34,044 bases of DNA from Actinomycetes bacterium (GTDB lineage Bacteria; Actinomycetota; Actinomycetes; Streptomycetales; Streptomycetaceae), in NCBI GenBank assembly GCA_009783685.1, contig WRCZ01000004.1, positions 1-34,044 of the forward strand. The letters run 5' to 3'. Of this stretch, positions 18,772 through 26,079 are shown in pieces. The translations under genes and the position numbers were made by a program. Each line of letters begins with the position of its first letter. Position 1 is the first letter of the stretch. The notes under the pieces were generated by a model, which was not told the DNA's origin, ran no database searches, and saw nothing but the letters and a program-made list of their open reading frames with translations.

Positions 18772-19767
18772 ATGCCGCGCCTACCCGCCCCGCTCACCCT
18801 GCCACCGGAGCATGCCGCCTCCGCCGCTGCCTCCCCGTCCGACGACGCGACCGCGGACCGGCGTCGCCGTGCCCTGCGCCGCCGCCGGCGCACGGAGTCC
18901 GCCACCGCCTGGGCGTTCGTCGCGCCCTCGGTCGCGGTCATCCTGGGCCTGGCGATCCTGCCGGTCGTCTGGTCGCTGCTGCTGTCCTTCCAGGCCGACG
19001 ACCTGGTCACCCCCAGCCGCTGGGTCGGCCTGGACAACTACCGCGCGCTGCGGCAGGACCCGCACTTCAGCCAGGCGGTGGGCAACACCCTGAAGTACAC
19101 CGCGATGTACGTGCCGCTCAGCATGGTCCTGGGCCTGGGGCTGGCGCTCGCGCTCAACCGCAGGATCCGCTTCGTCGGCCTGTACCGGACGCTGTTCTTC
19201 GTCCCGTTCGTCATCTCGGCCACCGCGCAGGGCGTGCTGTTCTCGTTCATCCTCGACCCGCAGTTCGGCGCCGCCAACTCGCTGCTGCACCACCTCGGCA
19301 TCTCCCCGCAGGGCTTCCTCACCGACCCCGGCCAGGCGCTGTTCGTGCTGGTGGCGATCTCGCTGTGGAGCGGTACCGGCTTCTGCCTGGTGGTCTACCT
19401 CGCGGCCCTGCAGGACGTGCCCCCCTCGCTGATCGAGGCCGCCAGGCTCGACGGGGCCGGCCACCGGCACCTGCTGCGCCACGTGGTGCTGCCCACCCTG
19501 GCACCGGTCAACCTCTTCCTCGTGGTGTGGCAGTTGATCGAGTCCCTCCAGGTCTTCGACCTCGTCTACGTCACCACCAAGGGCGGCCCGCTCGGCTCCA
19601 CCACGGTGGTCGTCTACTTCGTCTGGCAGCAGGCGTTCCAGAACTTCACCGCCGGATACGGGGCCGCCGCCGCGTACGTGCTGGCCGTCGCGCTCTTCGT
19701 GATCGCGGCCGGCGCCCGCGCGCTGCGCCGCCGCGCCCCCGGCGGCCAGGAAGGAGCAGCACGATGA
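18772..19767 (+). CDS. Sugar ABC transporter permease, MalF/UgpA type
   Basis: A 331-residue permease with six predicted membrane helices after a ~45-residue Arg-rich cytosolic N-terminus. The coupling-helix motif EAARLDGAGHRHLLRHVVLP (EAA-x3-G) is present at about residues 222-241. GAGGAGG overlapping the stop of the binding-protein gene provides the ribosome binding site. The last 4 bp overlap the next permease (ATGA). It pairs with that permease to form a CUT1 channel. Confidence 0.94.
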   Translation: MPRLPAPLTLPPEHAASAAASPSDDATADRRRRALRRRRRTESATAWAFVAPSVAVILGLAILPVVWSLLLSFQADDLVTPSRWVGLDNYRALRQDPHFSQAVGNTLKYTAMYVPLSMVLGLGLALALNRRIRFVGLYRTLFFVPFVISATAQGVLFSFILDPQFGAANSLLHHLGISPQGFLTDPGQALFVLVAISLWSGTGFCLVVYLAALQDVPPSLIEAARLDGAGHRHLLRHVVLPTLAPVNLFLVVWQLIESLQVFDLVYVTTKGGPLGSTTVVVYFVWQQAFQNFTAGYGAAAAYVLAVALFVIAAGARALRRRAPGGQEGAAR

Positions 19768-20651
19768 CCGCAGCGTCCGCGCCCCCGCGGCCCGTTCCGG
19801 AGGACGCGCCCGCCGGGTCCGGCAGCCGCCCCCGCCGGCGGCTGCCGTTCAGCCCCTGGCACCTCGCGCTGGCCCCGCTCGCGCTGCTCTTCGCCCTGCC
19901 GCTGCTGTGGCTGCTGCTCAGTTCGGTGATGAGCGACGCGCAGATCAACCGCTTCCCGCCCGCCCTGTGGCCCTCGCACCTGGACTTCAGCGGCTACCGG
20001 TACGTGCTGGGCAACGCGATGTTCCCGCGCTGGTTCGCCAACTCGCTGATCGTGTCGGCCGCCACCGTCGCCTCCAACCTGGTCTTCGGCGCGCTGGGCG
20101 GCTACGCCTTCGCCCGGATGCGGTTCGCCGGATCGCGGCTGCTGCTGGTGACGATGCTGGCCACGATGGCCATCCCGTTCCAGCTCACGATGATCCCGAC
20201 GTTCCTGGTGATGAAGAAGCTCGGTCTGATCGACAGCCTGGGCGCGCTGATCGTGCCGTCGCTGGTCACGCCGTTCGCGGTGTTCCTGCTGCGGCAGTTC
20301 TTCCTGTCGCTGCCCCGGGAGCTGGAGGAGGCGGCCTGGATCGACGGCTGCAACCGGCTGCGGGTGCTGTGGTCGGTGGTCCTGCCGCTGTCCCGGCCGG
20401 CGCTCAGCACGGTGGCCGTGCTGACCTTCCTCACCACCTGGAACGACCTGACCTGGCCGCTGATCGCCATCAACCACGACACCCACTACACGCTTCAGCT
20501 GGGCCTGACGACGTTCCAGGGACTGCACCACACCAAGTGGTCGGCGGTGATGGCGGGGAACGTCATCACCGTCCTGCCGGTGCTGGTGGCGTTCCTGGCC
20601 GCGCAGAAGTCCTTCATCCAGTCCATCACCTCCAGCGGCCTGAAGGGATAG
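19764..20651 (+). CDS. Sugar ABC transporter permease, MalG/UgpE type
   Basis: A 295-residue, six-helix permease. The coupling motif EEAAWIDGCNRLRVLWSVVLP is present at about residues 189-209, and TFLTTWNDLTWPLIAI is typical of the MalG subgroup. The ATG at 19764 is chosen for the 4-bp overlap with the upstream permease and AAGGAG just upstream; longer in-frame extensions are shadow sequence. No ATPase gene follows, so the transporter probably uses a shared ATPase such as the MsiK protein known in Streptomyces. Confidence 0.94.
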   Translation: MTAASAPPRPVPEDAPAGSGSRPRRRLPFSPWHLALAPLALLFALPLLWLLLSSVMSDAQINRFPPALWPSHLDFSGYRYVLGNAMFPRWFANSLIVSAATVASNLVFGALGGYAFARMRFAGSRLLLVTMLATMAIPFQLTMIPTFLVMKKLGLIDSLGALIVPSLVTPFAVFLLRQFFLSLPRELEEAAWIDGCNRLRVLWSVVLPLSRPALSTVAVLTFLTTWNDLTWPLIAINHDTHYTLQLGLTTFQGLHHTKWSAVMAGNVITVLPVLVAFLAAQKSFIQSITSSGLKG

Positions 20652-20660
20652 GTCCAGCCG

Positions 20661-21680
20661 ATGCCGCACACCTTCGACCTGCTCGTCGTCGGGGACGCCA
20701 ACCCCGACGTCGTCCTCGGTCCCCTGGCCGGGCCGCTCGCCTTCGGGCAGCGCGAACAGCTCGTCCCCACCGGCCTGATCACCCTCGGCGGGTCCGCGGC
20801 CATCATGGCCTGCGGTGCCGCCCGCCTCGGGCTGTCCGTGGCCTTCGCCGGCCGGATCGGCGACGACGACACCGGCGCCTACGTCCGCAGCGCGCTGCAG
20901 GCGCGCGGCGTCGACACCGGGGCGCTGCGCACCGACCCGGCGCTGCCCTCGCCGCTCACCGCCGTGCTCAACCGCGAGCACGACCGGGCGATCCTCACCG
21001 CGCCGGGCACGCTGCCGGCGACCAGCGGGGCGGACGTCCCCGCGGAACTGCTCGCCGGCTGCCGGCACGTGCACGCCGCGTCGTACTTCCTGATGCCGCA
21101 ACTGGCCGCCGCGCTGCCCGCCCTGTTCGCGCAGGCCCGCGCGCACGGCGCGACCACCTCCCTGGACACCAACGACGACCCGGCGGGGGAGTGGGACCCG
21201 GCGGGCCTCGCGGCCCTCCTGCCCGTCACCGACGTGCTGCTGCCCAACGCCCAGGAGGCCAGGGCGCTGTCCGGCCTGGACGACCTCGCCGAGGCCGCCG
21301 CCCACCTGGCGAAGCAGGGGCCGCTGGTGGTGGTCAAGGACGGCGCCGACGGCGCGCTGGTCCACGACGGACGCGAGGCGCTGCGCGTCCCGTCCGTCCC
21401 CGTGCGAGCGCACGACACCACCGGCGCCGGTGACACCTTCGACGCGGGGATGGTCGCCGCACTGCTGGCCGGGCTGCCGCTGCCCGAGGCCGTCGCGCTC
21501 GCCGCGGCCTGCGGGGCGCTGTCCACCCGGGCGCCCGGCGGCACCACCGCGCAGCCCACCTGGGCCGAGGCCCGGGCCGCCCTCGCCGGCCCGGACGGCC
21601 CGACCGGCCCTGACGCACCTCACCGCGGGACGGCCCCGCACCACCCGAACGACCCGCACCACCACGGAAAGAGCCAGTGA
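20661..21680 (+). CDS. PfkB-family carbohydrate kinase in the sugar operon
   Basis: A 339-residue ribokinase-like sugar kinase. VVGDANPDVVL begins the fold, GGSAAIMACGAARLG is the substrate-side glycine motif, and DTTGAGDTFDAG holds the catalytic base Asp258. The C-terminal ~40 residues are a Pro/Gly/His tail with several His-His clusters, outside the normal fold. It lies 9 bp after the permease gene and overlaps the GH4 start. It probably phosphorylates the monosaccharide released by the operon's hydrolase or a derivative of it; the exact sugar is unknown. Confidence 0.9.
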   Translation: MPHTFDLLVVGDANPDVVLGPLAGPLAFGQREQLVPTGLITLGGSAAIMACGAARLGLSVAFAGRIGDDDTGAYVRSALQARGVDTGALRTDPALPSPLTAVLNREHDRAILTAPGTLPATSGADVPAELLAGCRHVHAASYFLMPQLAAALPALFAQARAHGATTSLDTNDDPAGEWDPAGLAALLPVTDVLLPNAQEARALSGLDDLAEAAAHLAKQGPLVVVKDGADGALVHDGREALRVPSVPVRAHDTTGAGDTFDAGMVAALLAGLPLPEAVALAAACGALSTRAPGGTTAQPTWAEARAALAGPDGPTGPDAPHRGTAPHHPNDPHHHGKSQ

Positions 21681-22990
21681 TGACCACCACGAAGATCGCG
21701 TTCATCGGCGCCGGCAGCGTCGTGTTCACCCAGGGGCTGCTCGCCGACCTGTTCGCCTTCGAGGAGCTGCGCGGGGTGCACATCGCCCTGCACGACATCG
21801 ACGCCGAGCGGCTCGCCACCGCCGAGGGCGCGGCCCGGCACATCGCCGCCCACCTCGGCGCCGCGCCGAGGATCACCGCGCACGCCGACCGCAGGGCCGC
21901 CCTGGACGGCGCGGACTTCGTCGTCAACATCGTCCAGGTCGGCATGCGCGAGTCCACCCGCACCGACTTCGAGATCCCGGCCCGCTACGGCGTGCGCCAG
22001 ACCATCGGCGACACCCTGGGCGCCGGCGGCGTGTTCCGCGCGCTGCGCACCTTCCCGCTGCTGAAGGCCCTCGGCGCGGACATGGCCGAACTGTGCCCCG
22101 ACGCCTGGCTGCTCAACTACACCAACCCGATGGCGATGAACGTCCAGTACCTCGCCCAGGCCACCGGGCTGACCCGGGTGGTGGGCCTGTGCCACTCCGT
22201 CTACTGGACCATGCGCGACCTCAGCGAACTGGTCGGCGTCCCCTACGAGGAGGTCCGCTACCTCGCGGCCGGCGTCAACCACCAGGCCTGGGTGCTGCGT
22301 TTCGAGCACGAGGGCCGCAGCCTCTACCCGGTGCTCGACGCGGCGATCGAGCGCGACCCCCAACTGCGCCGCCGGGTGCGGATCGACATGTACCGCAGGC
22401 TCGGCCACTACCCGACCGAGACCAGCGAGCACAGCTCGGAGTACGTGCCCTGGTACCTCGGCCACGCCGAGGAGGTCGAGCGGCTGCGGCTGCCCGTCGG
22501 CGCCTACCTCGGCATCGTCGACGACAACGTGGCCGAGTACGAGAAGACCCGGGACGCGCTGCGGTCCGGCACGCCGCTGCCGGTGGCCGGCACCATGGAG
22601 TACGCCCCGCAGATCGTGCACAGCATCGTCACCGGCACGCCGCGCACCGTCTACGGCAACGTGCCCAACCGCGGCCTGATCACGAACCTGCAGGCCGGCG
22701 GCACCGTCGAAGTGCCCTGCCTGGTCGACGCGTCGGGCGTGCAGCCGACCGCGGTCGGCGAGCTGCCGCCGCAGTGCGCCGCCCTCAACCGCACCTACCT
22801 CAGCATGAACGACCTGGTCGTGCGGGCCGCCCTGGAGGACGAGCCGCGGCACATCAGGCACGCCCTGATGGCCGACCCGGCCACCGCGGCGGCGCTGCCC
22901 GTGCCCCGGATCTGGGAGCTGTGCGACGACATGGTGCGCGCGCACGCCGACCTGCTCCAGCCGGGCCTGCGGGCCGTGCTGGGCAGCTGA
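21680..22990 (+). CDS. GH4-family glycosidase, alpha-galactosidase (MelA) clade
   Basis: A 436-residue cytoplasmic GH4 enzyme, which cleaves glycosides by an NAD+- and Mn2+-dependent oxidation-elimination mechanism. The N-terminal dinucleotide fold starts IAFIGAGSVVFTQGLL. LNYTNPMAMN and LCHSVYW follow; in GH4 the CHSV form marks alpha-galactosidases, as opposed to CHEV for phospho-alpha-glucosidases. Cys171 and His201 (GVNHQAW) are the expected metal ligands. The ATG at 21680 shares its A with the kinase stop; an in-frame GTG directly before it is possible. It hydrolyses an imported galactoside or relative; clade assignment by motif is good, the substrate is inferred. Confidence 0.9.
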   Translation: MTTTKIAFIGAGSVVFTQGLLADLFAFEELRGVHIALHDIDAERLATAEGAARHIAAHLGAAPRITAHADRRAALDGADFVVNIVQVGMRESTRTDFEIPARYGVRQTIGDTLGAGGVFRALRTFPLLKALGADMAELCPDAWLLNYTNPMAMNVQYLAQATGLTRVVGLCHSVYWTMRDLSELVGVPYEEVRYLAAGVNHQAWVLRFEHEGRSLYPVLDAAIERDPQLRRRVRIDMYRRLGHYPTETSEHSSEYVPWYLGHAEEVERLRLPVGAYLGIVDDNVAEYEKTRDALRSGTPLPVAGTMEYAPQIVHSIVTGTPRTVYGNVPNRGLITNLQAGGTVEVPCLVDASGVQPTAVGELPPQCAALNRTYLSMNDLVVRAALEDEPRHIRHALMADPATAAALPVPRIWELCDDMVRAHADLLQPGLRAVLGS

Positions 22991-23072
22991 CCGATCGGGC
23001 CGGGCAGGGGCTGCCCGGGGCGGAGGGAGAGCGGGGATCGTGGACGCTGCGGCACCGACGGGAGGGGAGACC

Positions 23073-24323
23073 ATGGCAGAGGTGACGCTGGTCCTGGCCG
23101 GGGCCGGGCTCCGCGGGCAGTCGTACGCCCGGCACGCGCTGGCCGCCGGCACCGGGCGGGTGGTGGCGCTGGCCGAACCCGACCCGGGCCGGCGGGCCGC
23201 CGCGGCACGGGAGTTCGCGGTGCCGCCGGACCGGGTGTACGGCGACTGGTCGGAACTGGCCGCGGCCGGGCGGCTCGCGGACGCCGCGATCGTGGCCACC
23301 CAGGACCGGCAGCACCGCGATCCCGCCGTCGCCTTCGCCGACCTGGGCTACCACGTGCTGCTGGAGAAGCCGATGGCCCCGACCGACGCGGAGGCGGCGG
23401 AGATCGCCGCGGCCGCCGAGCGCAACGGGATCATGCTCGCGGTCTGCCACGTGCTGCGCTACACGCCCTACACCCGGCTGCTCAAACAGCTCCTGGACGA
23501 CGGCGCGATCGGCCGGCTGGTGAGCGTGCAGCACCTGGAGCCGGTGGGCTGGTGGCACCAGGCGCACTCCTTCGTGCGCGGCAACTGGCGCCGCTCCGAC
23601 ACCTCGGCGCCGATGCTGCTCACCAAGTCCTGCCACGACATCGACTGGTTGATGTACCTGTTCGGCCGCGCGCCGCGCCGGGTCAGCTCGTTCGGCAGCC
23701 TCACCCACTTCCGTCCCGAGTCGGCGCCCGAGGGAGCGGGCACCCGCTGCACCGACTGCGCGGTCGAGAGCACCTGCCCGTACTCCGCCCGGCGCTTCTA
23801 CCTCGACTGCCTGGCCGACCCCGAGCAGCACTTCTGGCCGCTGTCCGCGGTCACCGCCGAGCGCACCGAACAGGGCGTCCTGGCCGCGCTGCGCACCGGC
23901 CCGTACGGCCGCTGCGTGTACGCCTGCGACAACGACGTGGTCGACCACCAGGTGGTCGCCATGGAGTTCGACGACGGCGCCACCTGCTCGTTCACCATGT
24001 CCGCGTTCACGCCCATGGGCCACCGCAGGACCCGCCTGCTCGGCACGCACGGCTACCTCGACGGCGACGGCGTCACCGTCACCCGCACCGACTTCCGCAC
24101 GGGCACCGAGTCCGTGCTGGACAGCCGGGCCGGCGCCGGCCCGTCCGCGGCCGACGGCCACGGCGGCGGGGACGAGGGGCTCATGGACGCCTTCCTCGCC
24201 GCCGTCGCCACCGGCGACCCCGGCCTCCTGAAGTCCGACGCCGCGATCTCGCTGGCCGGCCACCGCGTCGTCTGGGCCGCCGAACAGGCCCGCACCACGG
24301 GCACGGTCGTGACCCTGCCCTGA
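23073..24323 (+). CDS. Gfo/Idh/MocA-family oxidoreductase with Cys cluster
   Basis: A 416-residue NAD(P)-dependent oxidoreductase. The Rossmann start is VLAGAGLRGQSYARHAL, and LLEKPMAP (Glu98-Lys99) is the family signature. SCHDIDWLMYLFG matches the catalytic helix of sugar-acting members. An insert carries Cys226-x2-Cys229-x5-Cys235-x10-Cys246, which could bind a metal. The ATG at 23073 follows GGAGGGGAG; an in-frame GTG at 23040 also has a purine-rich leader. It is the last gene of the sugar operon, 82 bp after GH4, and probably oxidises, reduces or epimerises the imported sugar. Confidence 0.88.
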   Translation: MAEVTLVLAGAGLRGQSYARHALAAGTGRVVALAEPDPGRRAAAAREFAVPPDRVYGDWSELAAAGRLADAAIVATQDRQHRDPAVAFADLGYHVLLEKPMAPTDAEAAEIAAAAERNGIMLAVCHVLRYTPYTRLLKQLLDDGAIGRLVSVQHLEPVGWWHQAHSFVRGNWRRSDTSAPMLLTKSCHDIDWLMYLFGRAPRRVSSFGSLTHFRPESAPEGAGTRCTDCAVESTCPYSARRFYLDCLADPEQHFWPLSAVTAERTEQGVLAALRTGPYGRCVYACDNDVVDHQVVAMEFDDGATCSFTMSAFTPMGHRRTRLLGTHGYLDGDGVTVTRTDFRTGTESVLDSRAGAGPSAADGHGGGDEGLMDAFLAAVATGDPGLLKSDAAISLAGHRVVWAAEQARTTGTVVTLP

Positions 24324-24683
24324 CCCGCACCGCGTCGCCGCCTGCGCGGCCCGCCCCTTCTCGGACGTCAACTGCCGCATGAACGGCCACGGTTGCTGCG
24401 CATGCGCCGTCCGCCGCCCGTCGCCGCCGACGTTGTCTGCGCGGAACGCCTTCTCCCGCCGCCCCAGGGCTGCCCCCTTCTGACCGCCCCACGAAGCGCG
24501 TCCAGCCGGCAATTGGGGGGTCACTTGCCCGGATGCGGTCTCCGGGCTGCCGCGGCCGCCGGCCGCCGGAGGGGGACGCGGCGGTTCCGGCGAATCGGAC
24601 CGTCCGCACACCGTACAGTCGTGCCTTAATCCTCCGACCTCCGCGCGGGCGGGGCGGAGGGGGGCCCGGTACGACCCGGCAGG

Positions 24684-24700
24684 CGTTCAACGTTATAAAG
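24684..24700. promoter_or_regulatory. LacI-type operator O1 upstream of lacI
   Basis: TTCAACGTTATAAAG is centred on the palindrome AACGTT (24689-24694). Its centre is 177 bp from O2, close to 17 helical turns, compatible with looping. Confidence 0.6.
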
Positions 24701-24840
24701 CAGGGGTGTTCCGACGTGGCGGAGAAGGGGGCGGCGGATGCCGCGGCACGTCGCTGTGCCTGGTGGGGCGGTAGCGAAGTGCCCCGGTCCGCTGGTCGTC
24801 GTGTCCGCGTCACCTGCGGGGAGAACCCGCGGTCAGGGGC

Positions 24841-24868
24841 TTGCGGTGGCCTGATGCGGATATATAAC
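24841..24868 (+). promoter_or_regulatory. Putative lacI promoter
   Basis: TTGCGG (24841-24846), 16 bp, then TATAAC (24863-24868). The -10 overlaps operator O2, so LacI would repress its own gene. Confidence 0.5.
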
Positions 24869-24877
24869 GTTGTAAAA
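24861..24877. promoter_or_regulatory. LacI-type operator O2 at the lacI promoter
   Basis: TATAACGTTGTAAAA is centred on AACGTT (24866-24871), 59 bp before the lacI start and overlapping the proposed -10. It shares the ACGTTGNAAA core with the operators at 28559 and 28816. Confidence 0.7.
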
Positions 24878-24929
24878 CCTGAGCCAGGAACGCCGTGCCT
24901 GACGTAGGGAAGCCGAGGGAAGGAACTCC

Positions 24930-25946
24930 GTGGGCGCCAGCCTGAAAGACGTCGCGCAGCTGGCCGGCGTGTCCGTCAAGACCGTCTCCAACGTGGTCAA
25001 CAACTATCCGCACGTCACCCCGGGGATGCGCGAGCGCGTCCAGCGGGCGATCGACGAGCTGGGCTACCGGCCGAACCTGACCGCCCGCCATCTGCGCAAG
25101 GGCAGGACCGGCATCATCGCGCTGGCCGTGCCGGAGCTCGGCAACCCGTACTTCGCGGAGCTGGCCGGCGCGGTGATCGACGCGGCCGCCCGCCACGACT
25201 ACACCGTGCTGATGGACCACACGGCCGGCCAGCGGGAGAAGGAGGTGCTGGTCACCCAGGGCTTCCGGGCACACGTCATCGACGGCCTGATCCTCAGCCC
25301 GATCGAGCTGGAGACCTCCGATCTGCTCGGCCGCCGCGACGACGCACCGCTGGTGCTGCTCGGCGAGCGCGAGTACGACGCGCCCTACGACCAGATCGCC
25401 ATCGACAACGTGGCCGCCGCCCGCACCGCGGTGCGCCACCTCACCGGGCTCGGCCGGCGGCGGATCGCCTTCATCGGCGCCCGCCGGGAGATGGCCCGGC
25501 GGCCCGCGCACCTGCGCCTGCGCGGCTGGCGCGAGGAGCTGGTCGAGGCCGGACTGCCGTGCGACGAGGACCTGGTGGCGGCCACCGACGGCTACGGCCG
25601 CTGGGACGGCGCCGCGGCGATGAACGCGCTGCTCGACCGGGGCACGCAGCCCGACGCGGTCTTCGCCTACAACGACCTGATGGCCCTCGGCGCGATGCGC
25701 GCCCTGGTCGAACGCGGCCTGCGCGTCCCGCAGGACATCTCGGTGGTCGGCTTCGACGACGTGGAGGAGGGCCGCTTCTCGACCATCGCGCTGACGACCG
25801 TCTCCCCGGACAAGCAGGCCATCGCCCGGCTCGCCGTGGAACGTGTGGTGGCCCGGCTCACCGGCGCCCCGGAGATGAACCCCGAGCGGATCCAGCCCGG
25901 TTACACGCTCATCGCGCGCGAGTCCACGGCGCCGCCCAGCGCCTGA
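24930..25946 (+). CDS. LacI-family transcriptional regulator
   Basis: A 338-residue repressor. The N-terminal LacI helix-turn-helix reads SLKDVAQLAGVSVKTVSNVV, followed by the hinge helix RPNLTARHLRKGRTG. The C-terminal ligand domain (residues ~60-330) is periplasmic-binding-protein-like, with VFAYNDLMALGAMRALVERG and ISVVGFDDVEEG. It starts at GTG with GGGAAGGAA just upstream. Four matching operators (two before this gene, one before the DUF4965 gene, one before ytfQ) give the likely regulon: autorepression plus control of the exported enzyme and the CUT2 transporter. The inducer is probably the transported sugar. Confidence 0.93.
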   Translation: MGASLKDVAQLAGVSVKTVSNVVNNYPHVTPGMRERVQRAIDELGYRPNLTARHLRKGRTGIIALAVPELGNPYFAELAGAVIDAAARHDYTVLMDHTAGQREKEVLVTQGFRAHVIDGLILSPIELETSDLLGRRDDAPLVLLGEREYDAPYDQIAIDNVAAARTAVRHLTGLGRRRIAFIGARREMARRPAHLRLRGWREELVEAGLPCDEDLVAATDGYGRWDGAAAMNALLDRGTQPDAVFAYNDLMALGAMRALVERGLRVPQDISVVGFDDVEEGRFSTIALTTVSPDKQAIARLAVERVVARLTGAPEMNPERIQPGYTLIARESTAPPSA

Positions 25947-26021
25947 CGTTCCGTCAGGAAGGCTTTCAGCGGCCACCTTTCCCTCTGCCACCCGGCACTC
26001 GCCGCCGCCCCGACGGCCCGC

Positions 26022-26057
26022 GGGGCCCGCCGGCCTCCCGGGAGGCCGGCGGGCCCC
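26022..26057. terminator. Bidirectional terminator, 36-bp perfect palindrome
   Basis: Two 18-nt arms (26022-26039 and 26040-26057) are exact reverse complements with no spacer. It sits between the convergent lacI (ends 25946) and DUF4965 (ends 26080) genes. CTTG follows on the plus strand but no U-tract, typical of GC-rich actinobacteria. Confidence 0.85.
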
Positions 26058-26079
26058 TTGCTGCCCGGGGAACGCGAGG

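Larger units (their letters stand above)
24324..24929. other. Non-coding region upstream of lacI
   Basis: 606 bp without a supported gene. It holds two LacI-type operators (24684-24700 and 24861-24877) and the lacI promoter. The 3' side is less GC-rich than its surroundings (TTATAAAG, TATATAACG). A weak CCGCG/CGCGG hairpin just after 24323 is the only terminator candidate for the sugar operon. Short frames here are low-complexity. Confidence 0.6.
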
